Positions 15,062 to 24,800 of a DNA stretch of 34,113 nt are shown here, piece by piece. The notes beneath the pieces were generated by a model that ran no database searches, was not told where the DNA came from, and saw only the letters and a list, made by a program, of their open reading frames with translations. Location of the stretch: assembly GCF_903970205.1 (NCBI RefSeq), contig NZ_CAJCHS010000045.1, positions 1-34,113 on the forward strand, read 5' to 3'. Each line of letters opens with the position of its first letter. Positions within the stretch are counted from its first letter, which is position 1. The translations under genes were made by a program, and so were the position numbers. The stretch is from Nevskia soli (lineage in GTDB: Bacteria > Acidobacteriota > Terriglobia > Bryobacterales > Bryobacteraceae).

Positions 15062-16753
15062 ATGCTTAGAACAAACTTACTGATCGCAAGCGCGCTGGCG
15101 ATCTCCGCGGTTACAGCCGCGAGCGCCGCGCCGCCCACGATCATGGTCAACGGAGTGGGCTCATCAGCTCTCTTCAATACCGCCTCTTACGGGGCATGGA
15201 AGAACCTGGCCGGCGCCAACGCGCTGCACTACACCATCAGCGGCAGCGCCCCGGCAGGTTCGGAGTATCCGAACTTCGCGCAGATCAACGACGTTCGTCC
15301 CGGCGGCGGACCCGTTCAAAGCGGGACACTCTCGGTCGTCTGGAATGCCGCGGTAACGAAGGTTTGGGTTTACCTGAACGTGGACTCGGTAGTCGGGAAT
15401 CGGTCGTTCTTCTCAGTGCCTCGCGCTCAGCTGCAAGTCGATCCCTCGACCGAAACGACTCCCGGAGCGAATAAAATCCCGTCCGGCCTGTGGGGCGATG
15501 ACGCCGCCGGTCTTCCCGCTGCCATCCAGGAGGCTATCAACAACGCACCTTTCACGGCCGCCTATACGGACATCCGGCCGGAGGATGCGAAGTACGCGGA
15601 GTACCGTGCAACGTCGCCATACGTGGCCAGCAATCTCAACGGTCTGGGCTACGGCACAGGCGGCGACACTCCCGTCGGCACCCCGATCTTGAGTTCTTAC
15701 TCCAGTTCGAACGCTACCCCGATCGATTTCAACATCATCGGTAATGATCCGATTACGGGCGAACCCGTCCCCGCCTTTGTAACTCTCTCCGTGGGAGCCG
15801 ACCCGATTGTCTTCATAATTAACAAAGAGAACGCGTCAGGTCTGGGCGCTCCCGGCCTGCCCACTAACACCACGATCACGGACGTGCGTAACGTATTCGA
15901 AGGTACGACAGGCACCATCGGTTCGCTCTTCGGCATCACGAACACCACACCGTTAAACAGTGTGCAGCGCGAGCCCATCTCCGGTACGATGAACACCACG
16001 GAATTCTGCGTTTTCCGTACCCACACTATCCAGGCCTGCCCGACCTGCTCTCAAGAGAAGGGGATTGACCCGGGAGTTACTCCGAATAGCAATCCTCTGG
16101 ATATTCTTACCTCCGGCGGCGGCGTCCGGACGCGCGCCATTGGCACCAGCCAGTTGGTTGGCGCTGTGCAGAACCCGGAAACAACCACATCGACCCTGGC
16201 CAACCAGGTTAAGTCTACCGACATGATCGGCTACACTTTCTTTGGATACGGCAACGTTGCATCCATCGCCGGATCGGCTAACTACGGCTATCTGGAACTC
16301 GACGGGATCGATCCGATCTTCTCCGCTTATTCCAATGGCGAACTGCCGGTCTGCAATGCTCCCTGCCCAGTCACCCCCGGCTCGAGCTTCCCGAACGTCC
16401 GCGACGGCAAGTACGTGGCCTGGTCACTCCTCCGCGCGGTTACCGATGCTGCCGGCCAAGCCAACCTGACCAATTTGGTCAAGGCGATCGAAATCAACGT
16501 CGACTCCACGGTTCCGGACTTCGTTCCGTATCAGGCGTCCGAGAACTCCATGGGCCAGATCGAACCCGGCCTGAAGCTCTACCGCTCGCACTATGTAGAG
16601 ACGCAGCTTCCGACTAATGAGACTCCGCAAACGCCGGAAAACGGCATCAACATCGCTACCAGCGGTTGCTCAGCTGAGCAGGGCAGCGACGTGGGCGGCG
16701 AGATTTACAAGATTCCCGCTTCAGGCTGCGGCAACCTCGACAAGCGCCAATAA
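15062..16753 (+). CDS. Secreted PstS-like (type II periplasmic binding fold) protein
   Basis: Start ATG 15062 gives 563 residues beginning with a clean signal peptide (LLIASALAISAVTAASA). AGAAGGA lies about 11 bases upstream. The family hints are spread as in phosphate-binding proteins. GVGSSALFNTASYGAWK sits at the front. ADPIVFIINKENASG then ITDVRNVFEGTTGTI correspond to the 'IVNKSN..LT.DELRDIF.G' region. The QREPISGT segment corresponds to the ligand-binding Arg/Ser-Gly-Thr region. DMIGYTFFGYGNV then FPNVRDGKYVAW correspond to the PstS C-terminal region ending in the 'GxYPL' segment. It is far longer than PstS (about 320 residues), with inserts and several cysteines. No pst transporter genes are adjacent. 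The ligand is unknown. Confidence 0.62.
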   Translation: MLRTNLLIASALAISAVTAASAAPPTIMVNGVGSSALFNTASYGAWKNLAGANALHYTISGSAPAGSEYPNFAQINDVRPGGGPVQSGTLSVVWNAAVTKVWVYLNVDSVVGNRSFFSVPRAQLQVDPSTETTPGANKIPSGLWGDDAAGLPAAIQEAINNAPFTAAYTDIRPEDAKYAEYRATSPYVASNLNGLGYGTGGDTPVGTPILSSYSSSNATPIDFNIIGNDPITGEPVPAFVTLSVGADPIVFIINKENASGLGAPGLPTNTTITDVRNVFEGTTGTIGSLFGITNTTPLNSVQREPISGTMNTTEFCVFRTHTIQACPTCSQEKGIDPGVTPNSNPLDILTSGGGVRTRAIGTSQLVGAVQNPETTTSTLANQVKSTDMIGYTFFGYGNVASIAGSANYGYLELDGIDPIFSAYSNGELPVCNAPCPVTPGSSFPNVRDGKYVAWSLLRAVTDAAGQANLTNLVKAIEINVDSTVPDFVPYQASENSMGQIEPGLKLYRSHYVETQLPTNETPQTPENGINIATSGCSAEQGSDVGGEIYKIPASGCGNLDKRQ

Positions 16754-16783
16754 ACCAACGTTCATCTAGTTCAGTCAACCCAT

Positions 16784-16815
16784 AGCAGGCCGGTTGTAAG
16801 ACCGGCCTGCTTTTT
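16784..16815 (+). terminator. Strong intrinsic terminator
   Basis: AGCAGGCCGGT (16784-16794) pairs perfectly with ACCGGCCTGCT (16801-16811) around a 6-base loop and runs into TTTT. It lies 31 bases after the stop codon of the PstS-like gene and 24 bases before the hydrolase start, so it separates that gene from the following operon. Confidence 0.93.
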
Positions 16816-16838
16816 CAATTCAAGCCGTTCTTTCGAAA

Positions 16839-17852
16839 ATGAGACTAATTCGCCCTTTACTTTTACTCTTCCCGCTCTACCTTGGATTTATCTGTCCTTC
16901 TCAGGCGCAGATAACGGGACCCGCCCCCGCAGCCGGCGCGAAGCGCGCCACCGCAACCAGCGAGAGTTGGAGTTCCCTGACCTTGGCCGGCAGCGATCTT
17001 GCGGCGATGCCTCCCCTAACTCTCGAGAAAGATTCTCACCAGGACTTTTCACGCGAAATGGTGCGCGTACAATGGCGCGATGCCGATCCGATCTACCTGT
17101 TCGTGATGACGCCCAACGGGGTCAAGAAACCGCCGGTCATCCTATATCTTTATAACTACATCCAGGATACCGAGAGGTTTCGGGACGAGCACTTCTGCCA
17201 GTTCATTACCCGGAACGGATTCGCGGCAGTGGGGTTCAGCGCCGCGCTATCCGGACATCGCTATCACGACCGCCCGATGAAAGAGTGGTTTGTGAGTGAG
17301 TTACCGGAATCGCTGGCGGTAACGACCCACGACGTCGAGATGATTATCAATTATCTGGGGGCCCGAGGCGATATCGATGTTTCGCGTGTGGGCATGTTTG
17401 GAGAAGGTTCCGGGGGAACCGTCGCGGTACTCGCGGCCTCGGCGGATCCCCGCATCAAAGCCATCGATCTGCTCGACCCGTGGGGAGACTGGCCGGACTG
17501 GTTCGCCACTTCGACGCGCATTCCTCCGGAAGAGCGCGACTCTTTCATGAAACCCGAGTTTCTGAAGAAGGTTGAATTAGACGACCCGATCCGATACCTT
17601 CCTAACCTGACGATTCCCGTGCGCTATCAATACCTGAATGTTGCGGGAACGACGCCGCAGAAGGCCAGAGACCGGATTCAAGCCGCACTCCCTAAGCAAG
17701 CTGTTTCTACTCCGAAGGACAAGGCGCTTGCAGCGTACAAGCTGACTAATGGCGCGGATTATCTGGATTGGTTAAAGCAGCAAGTTCATATAGCCGGCAC
17801 GACCAACACAACGAAGTTGGATACAAGAAAAGATACACCGACACATGAATAA
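16839..17852 (+). CDS. Secreted alpha/beta hydrolase fold protein
   Basis: The 337-residue product has a signal peptide (RLIRPLLLLFPLYLGFICPSQAQ). Its alpha/beta hydrolase core includes KPPVILYLYNYI, HDVEMIINYLGARGDIDVSR and the elbow VGMFGEGSGGT with Ser191. The elbow is E-G-S-G-G, so the first Gly of the usual GxSxG is Glu. The segment IPVRYQYLNVAGTTPQKARD stands where the catalytic Asp normally is and lacks an obvious acid; the only late His candidate is in QQVHIAG. It may therefore be a weak, unusual or non-catalytic member. It is the first gene after a strong terminator. Its stop overlaps the start of the TonB receptor gene by 8 bases, which predicts translational coupling and a shared role. 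Confidence 0.78.
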   Translation: MRLIRPLLLLFPLYLGFICPSQAQITGPAPAAGAKRATATSESWSSLTLAGSDLAAMPPLTLEKDSHQDFSREMVRVQWRDADPIYLFVMTPNGVKKPPVILYLYNYIQDTERFRDEHFCQFITRNGFAAVGFSAALSGHRYHDRPMKEWFVSELPESLAVTTHDVEMIINYLGARGDIDVSRVGMFGEGSGGTVAVLAASADPRIKAIDLLDPWGDWPDWFATSTRIPPEERDSFMKPEFLKKVELDDPIRYLPNLTIPVRYQYLNVAGTTPQKARDRIQAALPKQAVSTPKDKALAAYKLTNGADYLDWLKQQVHIAGTTNTTKLDTRKDTPTHE

Positions 17853-20800
17853 ACTGCCTGGTGGATTGATTAGTAAATGGGTAAGCGCTTTCGACATACT
17901 GAAGGGCTGGGCTGCCATTGCCGTCCTCTTCACGGCGGCGATCGCCCTTGTGGGCACACAGGTCGCGACGGCGCAGGCGCCGGAGGTTGCGGCCGGGTTC
18001 ACCGGAACGGTAACCGACTCCACCGGCGGCGTGATTCCGAATGCGACCGTGCTTATCACGGGTCCGGACGGAACGCAGAAGACCGCAACGACTGACGCTC
18101 AAGGATCTTATACCCTGTCCGGTCTGCCGCCGGGTAACTATACAATCGTAGTCTCTTCTCCCGGGTTCAAGACAAGCGATGCGCGCACAATCGCGGTGAC
18201 GGCTGCCGAGCCCACGCGGGCGGATGTGAGTCTGAGTCCGGCGAACGCAGCCAGTACGTCGGTGGAAGTACAGGCGCCCGGTGTAGGCTCCGTCGAAACG
18301 GACACCTCGCAGCTTTCGGGCACAATCACGCAGAAGGAAGTTGTCTCGCTTAACCTGAACGGGCGCAACTTCACCCAGTTGATTGCGCTTGCCCCCGGCG
18401 TCAGCAACCAGACCGGCCAGGACGAGGCGAAAGTCGGGGTGGTCGGCAGCGTGCGTTATAGCGTAAATGGCGGACGCGTCGAATACAATACGTTCGACGC
18501 TGATGGCGCTGACTTGTTGAACGTCGGGATCAACGGAGCCAGCAGTACTCTGATCGTCTATCCGAGTCTCGATTCCGTCCAGGAAATCAAGGTGCTGACG
18601 TCAAACTACGGCGCAATGTACGGGCGCACGGCGTCCGGCACCGTCTTGACCGTGACTAAGTCGGGCGGCAGCGACTTTCACGGCAACGCTTATTACTTCG
18701 GGCGCAACGAGTTCTTTAACGCGCGAAACTTCTTCGACGAAACGCAGGGGGCGCCGCTTTATCGCCGGCAAGATCTAGGTGGGACGATCGGCGGTCCGGT
18801 GTACATTCCGGGGCACTATAACAAAAACAAGGACAAGACCTTCTTTTTCTTTTCGGAAGAGTACCGGCTGGAAAAATCGCCTTACACTTATAATCAAGCG
18901 GTTCCGTCAATGGCCGAGCGAAGCGGCAATTTCAGCGATGTCTGCCCGCAACCCTATAGCACCGCGGATTTCTCGGTCGCCAAGTATCCCGACTGCCCGC
19001 ACCTGTCATATAACCCCACCTATACTGAAGCGGCCCCCTTACCGAACTACACGATTCCGTATATTGATCCCAACGCGGCAGCGGTTCTCGCCACGGGTAT
19101 CATCCCCGCGCCGAACGCGACGGGAGGATGCAACTCGTCGATCGGATCGTGCTACGATACCACCGTTTCACCGCAGACGCAGTGGCGCGAAGAGCTATTC
19201 CGCATCGATCACAATATTAATCAGAATACGCGTCTAACGTTCCGTTACATTCACGATGCGTGGAACACGGTCGTCCCTACTCCGCAATGGGCGGAAATCA
19301 CGAACAGTTTCCCCACAATCGAAAGTAACTTTGTCGGCCCGGGGATCAGCATCGTCGGACGCTTATCTCAGACGCTGTCGCCAAGTCTAGTCAATGAAGT
19401 CGTCTTCACGTATGGAAATTCGAACATCACAATGTCGGATGTGAATGGACCCAACGCGACTTTCCAGAGACCGGCGGCGCTGGACGCATCCAGCTGTACC
19501 GTCACTACGTCGCCCAATACGGTTAGTTGCCCGATGGGTTATCTGTTCAGTAACGGTTTCGGCGGCAAGAGCCCCGGAATCGTGATTCAAGGCCCGAATG
19601 CGGAGTACGGCGGCAACGGTTTCTCCGTTGACGCGGGCTACCTGCCGTGGACACACACCAACCCTGTTTATACTCTCGGCGACAACTTGAGTAAGATTTG
19701 GGGTCAACATGATATTCAGGGAGGCGGTCAGTGGGTACTCTATAATCGTACTCAAACCAACGGGCCGGTGGGGAGCGCCACCGGCGACGTGCAGGGTATT
19801 CTTACTTTCGGCGCGATCAGTAACCCGCAAACGACCGGCAATTCCTTCGCGGACTTTCTTTACGGGAGTCCGAACAGCCCTGAGGACGGAGGAATCAAGA
19901 GCTTTACTCAGGATAGTGCCCAGATGCCATATCACCAGCGCTACCAGATCGCCGAACCGTATCTGCAGGACGACTGGAAGCTTACCCCTCATCTCACCGT
20001 CAATCTGGGCGTGCGGTTGAGCCTCTTTGGTACTTACCGGGAAGTCAACAACAACGCCTATAACTGGGTGCCGAGTGATTTCAACCCGGCCCTGGCCAGC
20101 CAGGTTTCAATCAATATGATCCATGGCTACCTTCAGGATAGTAATGGGGACGAGATACCGCTTGATACCAATAATCTGAACGCGGAACTAACAAATGGGC
20201 TAGTGCGCTGCGGAGTCAATGGCGTGCCCGCGGGCTGCATGAAAGGCCACGTTTTCAACCCCGCGCCGCGCATCGGTTTCGCTTGGGACATCTTCGGAAA
20301 CGGCAAAATGGCACTGCGCGGCGGTTATGGGATCTTCTACGAGCACGGGACCGGAGTCGAAGCCAACACCGGGTCGCTCGAGGCGAGTGCGCCGCTGGTT
20401 TTAAATATGACCCAGTATTATCCTGGAGGTTGGGCGTGTATCGGCGGCGCTAACCCGGTACAGTGCAGCGGCAACCCAGCGGCTACTGCCATCTCTCCTT
20501 CGTTCCCGCTAAACGTTACCAGCATTCCGACCCAGGCCGTCTGGCCCTATGTTCAGCAATGGAGCCTCAGCTTACAACGCGAGCTCCCAGCCCACGTTGT
20601 TGCGACGTTCGCTTACGTGGGAAGCAAGGGAACCCATCTTACCGATCAAATAAACCTAAATCAGATTGCCCCGGTGTCAAGTTCGGAAAACCCATTCCTG
20701 CCCGGGGAGCCTTTGATTCCCCTCACGGGCTTTTCTGGCGCCAGTGCTCTCGGCGATTGCGGCGGATTCCGCGGTCCGTACTTCCAGCTTGCGAACGGCA

Positions 20801-21801
20801 CCGTAGTGAACCAAGGAACTCCGGCGTTCATCAACCTGGAGGCGGCATGCTTCGGCGCGTTGCCGGGTGCTCTCGGCGAAGCAGCCTTCCCGCAAGTCAA
20901 CGCTCTGCGTCCCTACCAGGGATTCGGAAATATAATCGCGCTCCAGAACGAAGCCGACTCGATCTACAACGCTTTCCAAGCTACCCTCCGTCGTGTCGAG
21001 GGACCGCTGACTTTAGGTGTCTCATACACGTTCAGCCACTCGATGGACGACTCTTCCGATCGCTCGGACAATAACTTCGTCAACTCTTACGACCTTCGTG
21101 CGAACTGGGCAAGATCGGACTTCGATGTCACGAACTTGCTGAACATCAGCTATGTATACGATCTGCCGATTTTGAAGATGTTCTCCAACAAACCTTCCAA
21201 CCTAATGCAGAAGGTCTTTGGCGGGTGGCAACTCTCCGGCATTACCATCTATGCGTCCGGCACGCCGTTCACGGTAGTTAACGCGGCAAGTGGGAGCTCG
21301 ATCATCGATGGTGTTTCTGTTCTGGACAATGCCGGTGTCGGCAACGATATCGGCGCAGGCTCTTATCCCGACCTGGTCGGTAACCCATACGGCGGCCGGC
21401 CCGCCGGCGGTAACAACGGACTAAGCTTCGGCCCGCTCCTCTTGAACCCAGGGGCTTTTGCCGCGCCCACCGGACTTACCTTCGGCACTGCCGGCCGCAA
21501 TTCGCTCACAAATCCGGGACGCACAAACTTCGATGCCGCTCTGCTCAAGAATCTGACCTTGGGCGAGAATAAAGTTCTCCAGCTCAGATTCGAGGCTTTC
21601 AACGTTTTCAACCATACCCAATTCCGAATCTATGATGCGAATCTGGGCAATCAGGCCAACAACACCATCGATTGCTATGGTGACGCGTCCACCGGGTACT
21701 CGGCCGGAGCTGCAAATTGCCTGGCCGGCAGTGCTTTCCTGCATCCGGTAGACGCGCACCGTCCCCGCACCATACAATACGGAATCAAGTTTGGATTTTA
21801 G
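17845..21801 (+). CDS. TonB-dependent receptor, Oar-like, with carboxypeptidase-regulatory domain
   Basis: This 1318-residue outer-membrane protein begins with a long signal (hydrophobic WAAIAVLFTAAIALVG, cut near ATAQA). A carboxypeptidase regulatory-like beta-sandwich follows at about 50-130 (FTGTVTDSTGGVIPNATVLI, DAQGSYTLSGLPPGNYTIVV). Next comes a plug region (about 135-275: RNFTQLIALAPGVSN, SLDSVQEIKVLTSNYGAMYG), then a large beta-barrel starting with SGGSDFHGNAYYFGRNEFFN. The last residue is Phe after IQYGIKFG, the usual BAM recognition signal. Oar-type receptors import large ligands or export proteins with TonB-ExbBD energy; the substrate cannot be told. The start overlaps the hydrolase gene by 8 bases. 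The next gene starts 19 bases after its stop, so the three are probably one transcript. No TonB box is obvious. Confidence 0.93.
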   Translation: MNKLPGGLISKWVSAFDILKGWAAIAVLFTAAIALVGTQVATAQAPEVAAGFTGTVTDSTGGVIPNATVLITGPDGTQKTATTDAQGSYTLSGLPPGNYTIVVSSPGFKTSDARTIAVTAAEPTRADVSLSPANAASTSVEVQAPGVGSVETDTSQLSGTITQKEVVSLNLNGRNFTQLIALAPGVSNQTGQDEAKVGVVGSVRYSVNGGRVEYNTFDADGADLLNVGINGASSTLIVYPSLDSVQEIKVLTSNYGAMYGRTASGTVLTVTKSGGSDFHGNAYYFGRNEFFNARNFFDETQGAPLYRRQDLGGTIGGPVYIPGHYNKNKDKTFFFFSEEYRLEKSPYTYNQAVPSMAERSGNFSDVCPQPYSTADFSVAKYPDCPHLSYNPTYTEAAPLPNYTIPYIDPNAAAVLATGIIPAPNATGGCNSSIGSCYDTTVSPQTQWREELFRIDHNINQNTRLTFRYIHDAWNTVVPTPQWAEITNSFPTIESNFVGPGISIVGRLSQTLSPSLVNEVVFTYGNSNITMSDVNGPNATFQRPAALDASSCTVTTSPNTVSCPMGYLFSNGFGGKSPGIVIQGPNAEYGGNGFSVDAGYLPWTHTNPVYTLGDNLSKIWGQHDIQGGGQWVLYNRTQTNGPVGSATGDVQGILTFGAISNPQTTGNSFADFLYGSPNSPEDGGIKSFTQDSAQMPYHQRYQIAEPYLQDDWKLTPHLTVNLGVRLSLFGTYREVNNNAYNWVPSDFNPALASQVSINMIHGYLQDSNGDEIPLDTNNLNAELTNGLVRCGVNGVPAGCMKGHVFNPAPRIGFAWDIFGNGKMALRGGYGIFYEHGTGVEANTGSLEASAPLVLNMTQYYPGGWACIGGANPVQCSGNPAATAISPSFPLNVTSIPTQAVWPYVQQWSLSLQRELPAHVVATFAYVGSKGTHLTDQINLNQIAPVSSSENPFLPGEPLIPLTGFSGASALGDCGGFRGPYFQLANGTVVNQGTPAFINLEAACFGALPGALGEAAFPQVNALRPYQGFGNIIALQNEADSIYNAFQATLRRVEGPLTLGVSYTFSHSMDDSSDRSDNNFVNSYDLRANWARSDFDVTNLLNISYVYDLPILKMFSNKPSNLMQKVFGGWQLSGITIYASGTPFTVVNAASGSSIIDGVSVLDNAGVGNDIGAGSYPDLVGNPYGGRPAGGNNGLSFGPLLLNPGAFAAPTGLTFGTAGRNSLTNPGRTNFDAALLKNLTLGENKVLQLRFEAFNVFNHTQFRIYDANLGNQANNTIDCYGDASTGYSAGAANCLAGSAFLHPVDAHRPRTIQYGIKFGF

Positions 21802-21820
21802 CAACCTTAGAGGATTACTC

Positions 21821-24800
21821 ATGAATTGCAGCCGTTCGCTTACCGGCGTTGCCCTGTCCCTTTTAGGATTACTACCCAACCTGCATGCGCAGAGCTTGAT
21901 TGCTTACCCTGGACTGAACAACGTCAGCAGTCTGAACGTTGATATCTACAGCACCGTAACGTTCACCGAGCAATCGATCTTCGATCCCGGCGTTTTCAAG
22001 GTGATTACCACCGCGAACGGCTCCGAGCACTATCTAATCTCGAATAACTACGCTCCTATCACTGAGTTGACGTACGACCCGGTGGTTGTGCTGAACCGCT
22101 ACTTTACCGCCCCGTCCGGCATCATCTCCTATACCGGTATCGCGGGGCCTATTACCGCGGCCATTTTGACCCCGGATGAAAGCCGGTTCTTGGTAGCCGA
22201 GACTACGTTTCATTCCTACGATACGTCAGCGTTCAGGGACCAAACGGGCGGGGTCGGCTTGACGATCCCCGGAGCCACAACCGTGGTGGATCTTGCCGCC
22301 GGTTATGACAGTTTAACTGCCTATGCGCTGGGAATCGACGGAACGAACTCCTACTTGTCTTCCATTAGTCTTCCCGCTGTCGGAACAGGCGGTGCGCCGA
22401 CAATCACAAATACAGTGCCGATCGCGGGTCTGGCGACAAATTTAACTATCGGTCAGGACGGCCTGCTCTACGTGTCGCTCCCGGGTGAGATCTTGCAGAT
22501 TAACCCCGAAACTCTGGCCCCCACGCCGACGGGCGCGATCGCGGTAAGTGAGAATCCGGGAACGCCGGTTTTCACGCCCGACGGAAATTACATGGTCGCG
22601 GCTAACACGGTATCGACGCCTCCTCTAGATAACGCGGGCTGCGAATACTTTGTCTCGCCCCCCACGATTGTCGTTGGAAACGCCGCACAAACTGTGAATG
22701 TGAACGTTACCGTTTCTCCCAACGCGCCCTCTTGTCCGTGGTCGGCGACTCCACCTAACTTCGCCACGATAAGTACTCCAAACGGCACGCTAAGCGGCTC
22801 AACCTCGCTCACGTTCCCGGCAAACACCGGAACGACAAATCTTACCGGAACACTTTCGATTGCAGGCTTCGATATTCCCGTGACGCAACTCGCCACTACT
22901 ACGCCCGCGGCTCCTTCAGAAGCGGTGCTGGTGAATCTGAACACAAATACACTGGCGGGCTCGATTCCTACTATTTCGGATTCGGCGGGAAGTTACCCGA
23001 TCTCGGAGCTAGCGGTCGAGAACGATCAGTTGATCTATGCGTATGTAAATGGAAACGCAACACTGTACACGCTTCAGATCGGACTCAACGGCGGACTAAT
23101 TCTAACCGAGCCCAATCTTCCGTTGATTGCCGGATCCCCGATCAACGGGATGATCTATGCGTTCGGAGTCTCGAATGACCCCGGCATTGTGCCGGCCGCG
23201 GGAGCGTCAAGCCGCAATGCGCCGCAATATATCTTCGTGATAACCAGCGCGCCGAATCCCGCACTTAGCGCGAATGGGATTTATAGCATCGATCCGGTAG
23301 CTCTGACGACGTCGATCGGCGCGAACGAGTACGATCCGAATCTGGTAATTGCCTATGCCTATCCGGGATGCAGCGTTTCGAACGCAAACGGGGGGTGCTC
23401 TTCGGTAGTTCCCGCGAGTCAACTAGGTTACGGCTTCGGAGCCGTGCCGGGAAACACTCAAACGGTCGCGCTAGGCGCCACCTCAACCCCGATGGTGATT
23501 CGCGCTTTAGACCCGAATGGGTATCCGCTAAGCGGACTTATGGTCGACTGGACGCTCACTCCTCCGAATGGGCAGGCGACGACCACCACAGTCTTGAACG
23601 CTCCCGAGACCCTCACCGGGGATGAAGGCTACGCGGAAGCTACCGTCACCGGGGGGACTCTTCCGACGGATGTCGGCGCTGTACAGGTCCAGGCGTCCGC
23701 GGGCGGCTCGACGCCGGTTACTTTCAACTTCTCAGTGGGCGCGATCGCCCCGCCGGCGCCCGCGGCGACACTTTCCATCGTAAGCGGCCAGGGTCAGTTG
23801 TTGTTTGTCGATCCGCTCGACGTAAACTTACCTCCCACGGCGCCTCCATGTGTCTTCCCGACCTGTCCCGATACGGCCGCGGACCTGGTGGTACAGGCAA
23901 CGGATTCCAATGGAAACCCTGTTAGCGGCGCAGTTGTCACATTCACGGATGTAAGTTCTACCGTGCCGACACAGGTGACGGCGACGACAAACTCCGTGGG
24001 GCAGGCTTCAGTCTATATTCCGGCCCCAGCGTTTACGCTCTCCTATCCTTCATATACGACCGAGGAGATAACGGCTTGCACGGGAACTTGCCCTGGACCT
24101 TTGAGCGTGAACTTCTATCTGACCACCGTTACGAAGACCGCGACCACGTGTTCGACTCCGCCATGTAACCAGCTGGCGCTTCCAATAACCACGAGCGTGC
24201 TTAGTCCGCCGCCTGGAACCGTACTTACCGGCGCGCCGGGCGCCACGATCTCCAATGCCGTTCAGGTATTGGTCGCGAGTGCGACTGGCGACCCGATACC
24301 AAATGTGGGGGTCTCGGTGAACACGGGAACTAACCTGGCGCTGCCGAATTCGAGTTGTGCCGACCCCCAGGGATCGGGAGTAGCCCTTACGAACAGTAGC
24401 GGCATCGCGACCTGCAGCTTAGTACTTAACCAGGTGGGAGGAAGCGAACCACTTCTGGTAAGTGTGCCGGCCGTTAGCGCGTCGACAACGCCGTTGGGCT
24501 CAATCAGCACCGGTTCGACATTGACGATTCTACAGAACCAACCGGCAACCATCGCGATCGTGAGCGGAAACGATCAGGCTGGGCCTTCCGGAAATGGCGC
24601 CGCTCCTTTTACCGTTCAGGTTAACGATGCCAACGGGCAGCCGCTGCCCAATGTAACCGTGACCTTTGCAGTTACTTCCGGGTCGCTTACATTTACAAAC
24701 GGAACGGCGGTCACGAACGCTGCAGTACCCACGGTGACGATCGTGACCGACGTTAATGGGCAAGCCGCGCTGACGGCGACGTTCGGAACGACATTAGGCC

